Shown: positions 1 through 7,735, numbered from the stretch's first letter. The stretch: 64,000 nt of DNA from Alphaproteobacteria bacterium (GCA_030428355.1 JAUIBL010000001.1:186001-250000); one strand, 5' to 3'. The notes: generated from the sequence alone by a model not told the origin. A program made the numbers and translations.

Positions 1-1
1 T

Positions 2-373
2 CGCTGCGAAGCGTTGTTGTTCGCGCTTGTGGGCCTTGAAGATGACGATCTGTACGAGCGCACGCGGGTCAGTGTGAACAAGATCATGGGATTGCTGGCC
101 ACGATTGACGTGTCGACCCCGACATTGCGCCGTATTGCGCCAACCGTGTCCAAATTGCTCGACAAGATCGAAACCGAAGTCGCCGCGCTGACCGACCAAC
201 CTGATAGACAGATCACGCCTTTTCAACGGCGTAAGTTCCTCATCAAGATCCAGACTCTGGTCGATACGTTCGAGACCCGTGCCCGCGAGCGTGGAATCGG
301 CGCAGGCCGAGACAATTTCGAGCTTCAGACCGATCTTCTGTTCACCCGGATGAACCGCTATCGCGCCGCATGA
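2..373 (+). CDS. Hypothetical protein, 3' part only
   Basis: The reading frame is open from the first bases of the window to a TGA at 371-373, so this is the C-terminal part of a gene that starts upstream of the window. About 123 residues are visible. They look helical and charged, with no cysteines after the second residue, no membrane segment and no motif I recognise. A TTG at 14 could serve as a start, but no convincing ribosome site precedes it and the frame is open before it. It lies 80 bp upstream of the TelA/XpaC cluster on the same strand. Whether it belongs to that cluster cannot be told from the visible part. Function unknown. Confidence 0.6.
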   Translation, partial: RCEALLFALVGLEDDDLYERTRVSVNKIMGLLATIDVSTPTLRRIAPTVSKLLDKIETEVAALTDQPDRQITPFQRRKFLIKIQTLVDTFETRARERGIGAGRDNFELQTDLLFTRMNRYRAA

Positions 374-411
374 GCGGAACTGCGCCGACTTCCCCCTAGC
401 AAGCACTGGGC

Positions 412-452
412 ACATCCCCTAAGTTTCCACCAACACTTGGGAAAGGGGATGT
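412..452 (+). promoter_or_regulatory. Inverted repeat covering the ribosome site of the small ORF
   Basis: ACATCCCC at 412-419 is perfectly complementary to GGGGATGT at 445-452, and AAGT (421-424) can pair with ACTT (435-438) inside it. The 3' arm contains the GGGGA Shine-Dalgarno core used by the ATG at 454. If transcribed, this hairpin would hide that ribosome site. The pairing is seen in the sequence. A regulatory role is inferred. Confidence 0.4.
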
Positions 453-453
453 C

Positions 454-543
454 ATGTCCGGTGCCGGCCTGCAAAAAGTCAGCTATGTTCTGCTGATTGT
501 TCTGCTGTTTGGGGTCGCGAGCGGCTGGCTGGGAGGTCTTTGA
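454..543 (+). CDS. Small single-span membrane peptide (29 aa)
   Basis: ATG at 454 follows a strong ribosome site (AAAGGGGA, 442-449) and opens a 29-codon frame ending in TGA at 541-543. After a short polar start (about residues 1-9) the peptide is a single hydrophobic segment of about 16 residues (VSYVLLIVLLFGVASG) with a short Trp/Gly-rich tail. The stop lies 2 nt before the ATG of the XpaC-like gene, whose own ribosome site (GGGAGG, 531-536) is inside this frame, so translation of the two is probably coupled. Length, hydrophobic design and spacing argue for a real small protein. I do not recognise a family. A leader that only couples translation is the alternative. Confidence 0.55.
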   Translation: MSGAGLQKVSYVLLIVLLFGVASGWLGGL

Positions 544-545
544 CC

Positions 546-1448
546 ATGGGCCAGCGCTTTGGTGGCAAATACAGCCCGAACGCAGAAACACGTCCCTCTG
601 GCAACAGCGCGTCTTCCGGCACGTTCAAAGGCGCGGCGGTCGATCCCGTGGGGGCGCGGTCCAATGTTCTGTTCGTACCGCCCATCGTCCTTGCCTTCAC
701 CTCGATAAATGATGGGGCCATCGGTCTGGCTCTGGGCATGATCGGTGCCGGTGCGTTGTTGCTTGGGGCCTGGCTCTTGCGCGGCGGGCTCACAGCCGAG
801 GCTGCATACAACGCGCGCAAGGTGTCGCGGCGTCCGGCATTCCCGCGCAAGATCGCAGCCGCAATCCTTGCAGGTGCCGGGGTCGGGGTCGCCGCCTTTG
901 CAAACGAACCGGGCGTGATTGCCCCCGTCATCTATGGCGCGGCGGCAACGGCCTTGCACCTTGGAGCATTCGGTCTGGACCCGATGAAAGACAAGGGTAT
1001 GGAAGGGATCGACACCTTCCAGCAGGATCGCGTCGCGCGCGCCGTGGACGAGGCGGAAACCCATCTTGTCGCGATGCTGGATGCGATCAAACGGTCGGGT
1101 GATCGCGCCATGATCGCCCGCGTCGAGCGGTTTCAGACCACTGCGCGGGACCTGTTCCGCAGCGTCGAGGATGATCCAAGAGACCTCACGTCTGCGCGAA
1201 AATACCTGAGCGTCTATCTCTTGGGCGCGCGCGATGCGACGGTCAAGTTCGCCGATGTCTATGCACGGTCCGGTGATGCGCAGGCCCGCAGCGATTACGC
1301 CGCGTTGCTGGACGATCTGGAACAGAATTTTTCCGCACGCACCCGGAAGATGTTGCTGGATGACCGCTCTGATCTCACGGTCGAGATCGACGTGCTCCGC
1401 GACCGCTTGCAGCGGGAAGGTGTCCGAATTGATCGGGACATGAAATAG
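546..1448 (+). CDS. XpaC-like (5-bromo-4-chloroindolyl phosphate hydrolysis) family protein
   Basis: The 300-residue product resembles the XpaC family, whose members are usually encoded next to telA. The family name comes from an indirect indicator-dye phenotype and its biochemical activity is not established. The N-terminal third carries two hydrophobic stretches (roughly residues 38-80 and 97-140) with Gly/Ala-rich membrane segments. The remainder is a charged helical domain with DKGMEGIDTFQQDRVARAVD near the junction. I chose ATG 546, 9 nt after GGGAGG, rather than the TTG at 540, which would overlap the upstream peptide. It is followed 29 bp later by telA. A role together with TelA in tolerance of envelope stress or toxic agents is inferred from this pairing. 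Confidence 0.8.
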   Translation: MGQRFGGKYSPNAETRPSGNSASSGTFKGAAVDPVGARSNVLFVPPIVLAFTSINDGAIGLALGMIGAGALLLGAWLLRGGLTAEAAYNARKVSRRPAFPRKIAAAILAGAGVGVAAFANEPGVIAPVIYGAAATALHLGAFGLDPMKDKGMEGIDTFQQDRVARAVDEAETHLVAMLDAIKRSGDRAMIARVERFQTTARDLFRSVEDDPRDLTSARKYLSVYLLGARDATVKFADVYARSGDAQARSDYAALLDDLEQNFSARTRKMLLDDRSDLTVEIDVLRDRLQREGVRIDRDMK

Positions 1449-1477
1449 AATAGAAATTGTTTGCAGAGGAAATCTCG

Positions 1478-2677
1478 ATGTCTGAAACAACCCGCGCCAA
1501 AGCCCAGGACACGCTTGCTCTGGTCGAAGAAGTGAACGCCGTTGTGCTTCCGGAACCCAAGGCACCTGACGCTATCGTGCCTTTGGCTCAGGCTGATCCC
1601 GTCATCAGCGAGGAAATCCGCTCGCGCATGGCTGAAATCGACATGACCGACACCCAGTCCATCGTGTCCTTCGGATCAAACGCACAGGCGGAACTGCAGG
1701 AAATCTCGCAGGCGATGCTGGCGGATGTGCGCAACAAGGATGTCGGCCCCGCGGGCGACAGCCTGCGCGGGATTGTCAGCACCATCAGGGGGTTCTCGGT
1801 TTCGGAACTCGACGTCCGCCGCGAACGCAGTTGGTGGGAAAAACTGTTGGGCCGCGCGGCACCTTTCGCGAAATTCACAGCGAAATTCGAAAAGGTCCAA
1901 AGCCAGATCGACAAGATCACCGAAGACCTGCTCAAGCACGAACACACGCTGCTCAAGGACATCAAGTCGCTTGACCTGCTCTACGACAAGACGCTGCAAT
2001 TCTACGACGAGCTTGCGCTCTATATCGCCGCAGGCGAGGAAAAGCTGGCGGCGCTCGACACCACCGACATCCCGGCCAAGGAAGCCGAAGTGCAGGCTGC
2101 ACCTGAGAACGATCAGGTGATGAAGGCGCAGGAACTGCGCGATCTGCGCGCTGCGCGTGATGATCTGGAACGCCGGGTGCATGACCTGAAACTCACCCGT
2201 CAGGTGACGATGCAGTCGCTCCCGTCGATCCGACTGGTTCAGGAAAACGACAAGTCGCTGGTGACCAAGATCAACTCGACCCTGGTCAACACCGTGCCGC
2301 TCTGGGAAACCCAGTTGGCGCAGGCTGTGACCATCCAACGCTCTGCCGAAGCGGCGGCAGCCGTGCGCGATGCCAATGATCTGACCAACGAACTGCTGAC
2401 CTCGAACGCCAAGAACCTGCGCGACAGCAACAAGCTGATCCGCGAGGAAATGGAGCGCGGTGTCTTCGACATCGAAGCGGTCAAACAGGCCAATGCCGAT
2501 CTGATCGGCACCATTCAGGAAAGCCTGCAGATCGCCGATGAAGGCAAGGCCAAACGCGCCGCTGCCGAAGCCGAACTCAAGAAGATGGAGGCCGAACTGC
2601 GCGATACGCTCGCCTCTGCCAAGGCGCGCCGCGACGGGGTTGGCGACACCACGGCGGCCTCCATGCCGGATCAGTAA
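1478..2677 (+). CDS. telA: Toxic anion resistance protein, TelA family
   Basis: A 399-residue, soluble, strongly helical protein of the TelA/KlaA family, named for plasmid-borne tellurite resistance but common on chromosomes. Visible family traits are the ISQAMLADVRNKDVGPAGDS region (about residues 70-90), the ERSWWEKLLGR segment, long charged helices likely to form coiled coils, and the SLPSIRLVQENDKSLVTKIN block near residue 250. ATG 1478 has AGAGGAA 8 nt upstream. The adjacent XpaC gene is the classical partner of TelA. The Ter-type stress literature places such pairs in membrane-associated stress responses, but the molecular role is unknown. It is followed 4 nt later by the DUF2927 gene, so the run is an operon. 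Confidence 0.88.
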   Translation: MSETTRAKAQDTLALVEEVNAVVLPEPKAPDAIVPLAQADPVISEEIRSRMAEIDMTDTQSIVSFGSNAQAELQEISQAMLADVRNKDVGPAGDSLRGIVSTIRGFSVSELDVRRERSWWEKLLGRAAPFAKFTAKFEKVQSQIDKITEDLLKHEHTLLKDIKSLDLLYDKTLQFYDELALYIAAGEEKLAALDTTDIPAKEAEVQAAPENDQVMKAQELRDLRAARDDLERRVHDLKLTRQVTMQSLPSIRLVQENDKSLVTKINSTLVNTVPLWETQLAQAVTIQRSAEAAAAVRDANDLTNELLTSNAKNLRDSNKLIREEMERGVFDIEAVKQANADLIGTIQESLQIADEGKAKRAAAEAELKKMEAELRDTLASAKARRDGVGDTTAASMPDQ

Positions 2678-2681
2678 GTTC

Positions 2682-3653
2682 GTGCGGCGGCGCTGGTCTC
2701 ATATCCTGTGGTCCTGCGCCGCGCTTGCGGCTTTGTCGGCCTGCGATCCGCTCATGACGGATCCCGTACCTGCGGACACCAAACCGCAGGCGCGTCCGGA
2801 CCGTCCGGTAACAGACCTTGAGCCAGAGCAAAAAACGCCCTCGCAACAGGCGTTGGACCTGCAGCGCTACTATGCCCGCGTTCAGGAAGACTTGCTTGCG
2901 CAGGGCCTGTTGCGCACCGATGGCGGCGGCGTCGACACACCCTTCACCGACCAGATGCTTGTGCGGAATTTCGAACGCATCGCACTTGCCGAGGAATACG
3001 CGCGCGGCGCAGGTCTGCAGCCGTCCAGCGGTGATTTGGGCGAAATCAAGAAATGGATGATCCCGGTCCGCGTCGGCGTGACCTTCGGAGACAGCCTGCC
3101 CGAGGCTGATCAGGCGAAGGATCGCGGTATTCTGTCAAGCTACACGCGCCGACTGTCGCGTGCGTCGGGCCATTCCATCTCGTTTGTCACGTCCCAACCC
3201 AATTTTCACGTTCTGGTCATGGGGGAGGACGACAAGGATCAGTTGCGCACGACCCTCGATCGCATCGCCCCCAACATGGAAGCCTCGAGCCGGGCAATCT
3301 TTCTGAACCTGCCGCGCGCCATCCATTGCCTTGTTGTGGCCTTTTCCGACAGCAATTCCAGCAGCGCGTATCGTCAGGCCATCGCCCTTGTCCGGACCGA
3401 ACACCCCGATCTGACCCGCCGTGCCTGCTATCACGAAGAACTGGCCCAGGGTCTTGGGCTTGCCAATGACGATCCGAATGCGCGCCCGTCGATCTTCAAC
3501 GACGACGAGGAATTCGCATTGCTGACGAACCATGACGAACTCCTGCTGAAAATCCTTTATGATCCCCGCCTGTTGCCCGGCATGACCGCGGACGAGGCAC
3601 GCCCCATCGTGCAAAGCCTCGCCCAAGAGCTTGTCGAAGGTGGGCCAAGCTGA
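2682..3653 (+). CDS. DUF2927 domain lipoprotein
   Basis: A 323-residue product from a GTG at 2682, chosen because it gives a proper lipoprotein signal: positively charged RRR start, hydrophobic core and the lipobox LSAC at about residues 18-21. The mature part fits DUF2927, a family of secreted alphaproteobacterial proteins with a putative metalloprotease-like fold. No HExxH motif is visible, but CYHEELAQGLGLANDDPN near residue 250 resembles the conserved His/Glu core of this family. The 4-nt gap to telA and 16-nt gap to the SPFH gene place it in the operon, which suggests an envelope-side component of the system. The ribosome site is weak, so translation may depend on coupling to telA. Confidence 0.75.
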   Translation: MRRRWSHILWSCAALAALSACDPLMTDPVPADTKPQARPDRPVTDLEPEQKTPSQQALDLQRYYARVQEDLLAQGLLRTDGGGVDTPFTDQMLVRNFERIALAEEYARGAGLQPSSGDLGEIKKWMIPVRVGVTFGDSLPEADQAKDRGILSSYTRRLSRASGHSISFVTSQPNFHVLVMGEDDKDQLRTTLDRIAPNMEASSRAIFLNLPRAIHCLVVAFSDSNSSSAYRQAIALVRTEHPDLTRRACYHEELAQGLGLANDDPNARPSIFNDDEEFALLTNHDELLLKILYDPRLLPGMTADEARPIVQSLAQELVEGGPS

Positions 3654-3669
3654 CTGAACGGAGACCCCG

Positions 3670-4800
3670 ATGCCGATTTTCGATTTCCTGAGTGGCCAAT
3701 TCATCGACGTCATCCATTGGACGGATGACACCCGCGATACGATGGTCTGGCGGTTCGAACGTGAAGGCCACGAGATCAAGTATGGTGCCAAGCTGACCGT
3801 GCGCGAAGGTCAGGCGGCGGTGTTTGTGCACGAGGGCCAATTGGCCGACGTGTTCACCCCCGGTCTCTACATGCTCGAGACCAACAACATGCCGATCCTG
3901 ACCTCTTTGCAGCACTGGGATCATGGCTTCCGGTCGCCCTTCAAGTCCGAGATTTACTATGTGAACACAACGCGGTTCCAGGATCTCAAATGGGGCACCA
4001 AGAACCCGATCATCTGCCGCGATCCGGAATTCGGCCCGGTGCGTCTGCGGGCCTTCGGCACCTATTCCGTGCGCGTCATTGATCCGGCGAAATTCCTCAT
4101 CGAGATCGTCGGCACGGATGGCGAATTCACGATGGACGAGATCAGCTTCCAGATCCGCAACATCATCGTGCAGGAATTCTCGCGCACCATCGCCCGCTCT
4201 GCGATTCCCGTGCTCGACATGGCCGCCAACACGCGCGAACTGGGCAAGCTGCTGGCCAAGGAAATCGCTCCGATGCTGGCGGAATACGGGCTGGAGCTGC
4301 CCGAGCTGTACATCGAGAACATCTCGCTGCCCCCGGCTGTGGAAGAGGTGCTGGACAAGCGGTCGTCGATGGGTGTCATCGGCAATCTGAACCAGTACAT
4401 GCAGTTTCAGGCCGCTGAAGCCATGGGCAAGGAAGGTGCCGGTGCCGCTGCTATTCAAGCAGGCCTTGGGGCAGGGCTGGGCATGCAGATCGGACAGGCC
4501 GCCGCTCAGGCTGGTCCGTGGGGGGCTGCCCCGCAACAGGCGCAGGGTGCAGCACCGGCTGCACGCCAGATGCCGCCTCCGCCACCGGTCGAACATGTCT
4601 GGCATGTTGCCGAAAACGGCGAAACGCGCGGCCCATTCTCCAAGGCTGCCCTGGGCCGTATGGCCAGTGAAGGCAGCCTGACGCGGGAAAGCTATGTCTG
4701 GACGGCAGGTCAGGACGGCTGGAAAAAGGCCGAAGATGTGATGGAGCTGGCGCAGCTTTTCACCGTCATGCCGCCACCACCGCCACCCAGCGCAGGATAG
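3670..4800 (+). CDS. SPFH domain protein with C-terminal GYF_2 domain (YdjI/virion-core type)
   Basis: The 376-residue protein starts with an SPFH (stomatin/flotillin-like) domain of the YdjI class often labelled virion core protein: residues 1-240 include VREGQAAVFVHEGQLADVFTP-type beta structure and helices up to VEEVLDKRSSMGVIGN. A Gly/Ala/Gln-rich stretch follows (about 255-300), then a proline linker (PPPPP) and a GYF_2 domain (about 310-360) with W...GPF...W..A spacing (VWHVAENGETRGPFS, ..VWTAGQDGWKKAED). A second proline run ends the protein. GYF domains bind proline-rich peptides. In Bacillus, YdjI works with zinc-ribbon YdjG at the membrane in PspA-related stress. A similar zinc-ribbon gene lies 1 kb downstream here. 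ATG 3670 follows GGAG. Confidence 0.82.
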   Translation: MPIFDFLSGQFIDVIHWTDDTRDTMVWRFEREGHEIKYGAKLTVREGQAAVFVHEGQLADVFTPGLYMLETNNMPILTSLQHWDHGFRSPFKSEIYYVNTTRFQDLKWGTKNPIICRDPEFGPVRLRAFGTYSVRVIDPAKFLIEIVGTDGEFTMDEISFQIRNIIVQEFSRTIARSAIPVLDMAANTRELGKLLAKEIAPMLAEYGLELPELYIENISLPPAVEEVLDKRSSMGVIGNLNQYMQFQAAEAMGKEGAGAAAIQAGLGAGLGMQIGQAAAQAGPWGAAPQQAQGAAPAARQMPPPPPVEHVWHVAENGETRGPFSKAALGRMASEGSLTRESYVWTAGQDGWKKAEDVMELAQLFTVMPPPPPPSAG

Positions 4801-4810
4801 CGCCACGCGC

Positions 4811-4839
4811 TCCGATCGCGCGGATCGCGCGCGATCGGA
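4811..4839. terminator. Strong hairpin between converging genes
   Basis: TCCGATCGCGC (4811-4821) and its exact complement (4829-4839) form an 11-bp perfect stem with a 7-nt loop, between the end of the SPFH gene and the converging CZB gene. There is no T-run on either side, so it may act as a bidirectional but not classical intrinsic terminator. Confidence 0.5.
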
Positions 4840-4900
4840 TATGCATGTGCTGTCATGGGGTCAGACGGATCATCTGCGAGGCACGAACACGTTTGCCTGG

Positions 4901-5281
4901 TCAAACGGTCGATTTGGTCTTTTCGAGGATCTTCCACTTGGCCACAGCCGCGTTCAGCTTCTTCGACACGTCGTCAAGCTGGTTGTCCAGCATCGCAAGG
5001 GCGGCGGCTTTGTCGCCCTTGGCGATAAACCGCGCGGTTTGCCCCGCTGTTGCATGAAAAGTCGCGTGCAAGGCGATGACATCCCGCGCCTCGGGAAGCG
5101 AACGGATTTGTGCCGGAAGCCCGTCAAGCCAGCGTCCGAATGCGCAGCCGTGGTGATCACTGGCGGTTGTTGAAATATCAACCGGTTCGGCCTTGTTGGC
5201 GGCCATCCGCAGGCGAAATTTCCAAGCACCATGTGCGCCGATGGCTTCTGACAATTGTGTATAGATTTCCGAATTTTGCAT
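4901..5281 (-). CDS. Stand-alone CZB (chemoreceptor zinc-binding) domain protein, copy 1
   Basis: The 126-residue product is a single CZB domain without a chemoreceptor or cyclase attached. The zinc ligands of the family are present: His17 (HGAW), Cys46 (CAFGRW) and His72/His76 (HATFH), i.e. the 3His/1Cys set. CZB domains bind zinc tightly and some sense hypochlorite through the zinc-bound Cys. ATG 5281 has GGAAAG upstream, so the longer frame reaching 5356 is not needed. The paralogue at 5396-5764 lies 114 bp upstream on the same strand, and the two probably form one unit inserted in the TelA/SPFH cluster. No output domain is present, so it presumably acts by binding a partner or as a zinc buffer (inference). 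Confidence 0.82.
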   Translation of the reverse strand: MQNSEIYTQLSEAIGAHGAWKFRLRMAANKAEPVDISTTASDHHGCAFGRWLDGLPAQIRSLPEARDVIALHATFHATAGQTARFIAKGDKAAALAMLDNQLDDVSKKLNAAVAKWKILEKTKSTV

Positions 5282-5395
5282 CTTGGGTCTTTCCGGGAAC
5301 AAGTCAGTTCTGCAACGCTGTGCAGAGGCTGGGGTGTGTAGCCTGTCGGGCGGCACGGTCTGCCGGAACAGCCCGATCAGACAGACGGCGCCGAG

Positions 5396-5764
5396 TTACT
5401 GACGCGCCTTCATTTTCCACTTGGCAACAGCCGCGTTCAGCTTTTTGGAGACGTCATTCACCTCACCATCAAGCATGGCGAGGGCCGCGTCAGTCTTGCC
5501 CTGATTGATGAGCTGTGCTGCACGTTGCGCGGATTGATGGAACGCAGCATGAAGCGCGATGGTATCACGGGCCTCAGGCTCTGCACGGGCGTCTGCGGAC
5601 AGGCTGCCAAGCCAGCGGCCGAAGTCGCAATTGTGGTAGTCGCCCGCTTTCTGCGTCAGGTCATTTCCACCCGGTTTGTTGACCGCCATCCGAAGCTTGA
5701 ATTTCCACGCGCCGTGGGCCGCAATGGCATTGGTCAATTGGGTGTAAAGTACACTATCAGTCAT
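5396..5764 (-). CDS. Stand-alone CZB domain protein, copy 2
   Basis: A 122-residue CZB protein closely similar to the downstream copy, with ligands at identical positions (His17, Cys46, His72, His76) and shared HGAWKF, FGRWL and VSKKLNAAVAKWK segments. The two arose by tandem duplication. ATG 5764 is preceded by AAGGA 8 nt upstream. It is divergent from the zinc-ribbon membrane protein at 5841, across a 76-bp region with a short inverted repeat. The Cys/His set indicates zinc binding and possible redox sensing. Partner unknown. The zinc-ribbon and SPFH neighbours are obvious candidates, but this is inference from position only. Confidence 0.82.
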   Translation of the reverse strand: MTDSVLYTQLTNAIAAHGAWKFKLRMAVNKPGGNDLTQKAGDYHNCDFGRWLGSLSADARAEPEARDTIALHAAFHQSAQRAAQLINQGKTDAALAMLDGEVNDVSKKLNAAVAKWKMKARQ

Positions 5765-5781
5765 GATAAATCCTTGTCATC

Positions 5782-5800
5782 TCGTTAAGTTGCCTAACGA
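5782..5800. promoter_or_regulatory. Candidate operator or hairpin in divergent promoter region
   Basis: TCGTTA (5782-5787) and TAACGA (5795-5800) are exact complements with a 7-nt spacer, in the 76 bp between the divergent CZB and zinc-ribbon genes. Size and place fit a dimeric regulator site. No regulator is identified. Confidence 0.25.
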
Positions 5801-5840
5801 CATGCCGACCCAAAGGTTTAGTCAGGAGTGACACGCCGAC

Positions 5841-6932
5841 ATGAATGAATCCCAGCATTGGTTTCCCTGCGACAGTTGCGGCGCAGATTTTCGTTTCGAT
5901 CCCGAAACCGCGCGTCTTGTCTGCGACCATTGCGGCGCGACCGATGACATCTCGGGAACCGGGCCCTGGGCGGGCGGGGCCATCCGGGAAATCGACTTCA
6001 AGACAGCGATTGCCGATCAATTGCCCTCACAGGACATGGAGGAAACCCGTGTCTCGAAATGCCCGAACTGTGCCGCCGAGGTTGAATTCGACCCCGGCGT
6101 TCACGCCTCGGAATGTCCGTTCTGCGCCACGCCGGTGGTCACGGATACCGGGCCGAACCGGCACATCAAGCCCAAGGGACTGCTGCCGTTTGCGCTCGAT
6201 GAAAAAGACGCCCGCAAAGCCATGACGGATTGGCTGGGCCGGTTGTGGTTCGCCCCGAATGGCCTGCAGGACTATGCCCGCAAGGGGCGCAGGATGACCG
6301 GCATCTACGTGCCCTACTGGACGTTCGATGCGAATACGGCGTCGTCGTATCGTGGCGAACACGGCACGGTGTACCACGAAACGCGGCGTGTCGTGCGCAA
6401 CGGAAAAGCGGAAACCGTGCGCGTGGCCAAAGTGCGGTGGCGTCCCGCCTCCGGCCATGTCACGCGCTTTTTCGACGATGTTTTGGTCCTTGCGTCACGG
6501 TCCTTGCCGAAACGGCACACCGATGCGCTCGAACCCTGGGACCTGTCGGAACTCGAACCCTATCACCCGGAATACCTCGCCGGGTTCAGGGCCGAAGCCT
6601 ATGGCGTGGAACTGGATGCCGGCTACGACGAGGCACGCGCCTACATAGACCGCATCATCCTGCGCGATGTCAAATTCGACATCGGCGGAGACCGTCAGAG
6701 GGTACACCATATCGACACCCGTGTGTCGGATGTGACATTCAAGCACATCCTGCTGCCGGTCTGGCTTGCCGCGTACAAGTATCGGGGTAAAAGCTACCGC
6801 TTCGTCGTCAACGGTCGCACAGGGGCCGTGCAGGGCGAACGCCCGTGGTCGGCGTGGAAAATCGCGTTTGCGGTGATCCTTGGGCTGATCCTCGCGGCAG
6901 GCGTCGGATATGTCGCCGCGATCACTCAGTGA
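5841..6932 (+). CDS. Double zinc-ribbon, C-terminally membrane-anchored protein (YdjG-like, mislabelled primosomal protein N')
   Basis: The 363-residue protein begins with two zinc ribbons: Cys10/13 with Cys28/31 (CDSC...CDHC) and Cys74/77 with Cys92/95 (CPNC...CPFC). The middle holds a beta-rich region with aromatic YVPYWTFDANTASSYRG-type sequence, and a single transmembrane helix closes the protein (about residues 337-358). Proteins of this shape are often annotated as primosomal protein N' or superfamily II helicase, but no helicase motif exists here. The arrangement matches YdjG-type zinc-ribbon membrane proteins that accompany YdjI-like SPFH proteins, supporting membership of the cluster at 454-4800. 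AGGAGTG (5824-5830) lies upstream of ATG 5841. The stop is 3 bp from the converging fnrL stop. Confidence 0.75.
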   Translation: MNESQHWFPCDSCGADFRFDPETARLVCDHCGATDDISGTGPWAGGAIREIDFKTAIADQLPSQDMEETRVSKCPNCAAEVEFDPGVHASECPFCATPVVTDTGPNRHIKPKGLLPFALDEKDARKAMTDWLGRLWFAPNGLQDYARKGRRMTGIYVPYWTFDANTASSYRGEHGTVYHETRRVVRNGKAETVRVAKVRWRPASGHVTRFFDDVLVLASRSLPKRHTDALEPWDLSELEPYHPEYLAGFRAEAYGVELDAGYDEARAYIDRIILRDVKFDIGGDRQRVHHIDTRVSDVTFKHILLPVWLAAYKYRGKSYRFVVNGRTGAVQGERPWSAWKIAFAVILGLILAAGVGYVAAITQ

Positions 6933-6935
6933 TCG

Positions 6936-7682
6936 TCAGACCAGCATCCCGCCATCGGTGTCGTCCCCGGCCTCTTCCAGAAGAAGTGTCATGTCCGGAA
7001 CCGTCACATGGCGCTTGCCTTCAAGGTGGATCACCCCGTCTTTCTTGAGCGCAGAGACCTGCCGCGACACGGTCTCCAGCGTCAGACCAAGATAATCCGC
7101 CATCGCTTCGCGCGTCAGGGGCAAATCAAAGGTCACGGGTCCATCAAGCCCGGCCATGTTCAGCGTTGCATCGCGGCGGGCGATGATCGACAGCAGCGAC
7201 GCGATCTTTTCGCGCGCCGTCTTGCGGCCCAGCACCAGCATCCATTCCCGCGCAGCATCCAGCTCGTCCAGCGTCATCTGCAAGAGCCGTTGCGCAATAT
7301 GCGGGGTGCGTTCCATCAGATCCTCGAACGGGGCCTTGCGGAAACAGCACATGACCATGTCGGTGGTTGCGACCACATCATAGGCAGCGGTCGACCGCCC
7401 CGGGCGACCGACGAAATCGCTGGGCAACAACAGGCCCACCATCTGCGTGCGCCCGTCTTCCATCGTCTGCGTCAGTGTCGCGATCCCGGATACGACGGAA
7501 CCCACGAAATCCATCCGGTCCCCCGACCAGATGACCGTCTGACCGGCCTCGAACCGGCGGTAATATTTGATGTCTTCAAGACGCGCCAACTCGTCTGTTT
7601 CGCATCGGGCGCACACGGCGCGATGGCGGATCGGACAATCGCTGCAATCCTGCGTGACGGAGAGATGGTCGTCTTTCAACAT
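6936..7682 (-). CDS. fnrL: Oxygen-sensing Crp/Fnr-family regulator FnrL
   Basis: The 248-residue protein (the size known for Rhodobacter FnrL) has the N-terminal cysteines expected for a [4Fe-4S] sensor: Cys13, 16, 24 and 27, with a further pair at 112-113. A cyclic-nucleotide-like beta barrel follows, then a dimer helix and a C-terminal HTH (LTREAMADYLGLTLETVSRQ) carrying the E..SR recognition pattern of FNR proteins. A longer frame reaches 7727, but it would read through a perfect FNR box. I therefore start at ATG 7682, whose product begins MLKDDHLSV. FNR-type proteins activate anaerobic and microaerobic genes. The box 10 nt upstream of the start suggests autoregulation. It is divergent from hemN. 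Confidence 0.93.
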   Translation of the reverse strand: MLKDDHLSVTQDCSDCPIRHRAVCARCETDELARLEDIKYYRRFEAGQTVIWSGDRMDFVGSVVSGIATLTQTMEDGRTQMVGLLLPSDFVGRPGRSTAAYDVVATTDMVMCCFRKAPFEDLMERTPHIAQRLLQMTLDELDAAREWMLVLGRKTAREKIASLLSIIARRDATLNMAGLDGPVTFDLPLTREAMADYLGLTLETVSRQVSALKKDGVIHLEGKRHVTVPDMTLLLEEAGDDTDGGMLV

Positions 7683-7692
7683 GGCTTGTGTC

Positions 7693-7706
7693 TTGATCTG
7701 CATCAA
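7693..7706. promoter_or_regulatory. Perfect FNR box between fnrL and hemN
   Basis: TTGATCTGCATCAA matches the consensus TTGAT-N4-ATCAA exactly. Its centre is 36 bp before the hemN ATG at 7736 and it ends 11 bp upstream of the fnrL start, so one site could activate hemN and repress fnrL. Regulation of hemN/hemZ by FnrL is established in Rhodobacter relatives. Confidence 0.92.
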
Positions 7707-7735
7707 AGTTAAATTTTCGGCTCCCATCTAATGGT

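Noticed and set aside
5841..6932. Primosomal protein N' / helicase label for the zinc-ribbon protein
   Set aside because: No Walker A, DEAH or other helicase motif is present. Only zinc ribbons and a membrane anchor are seen.
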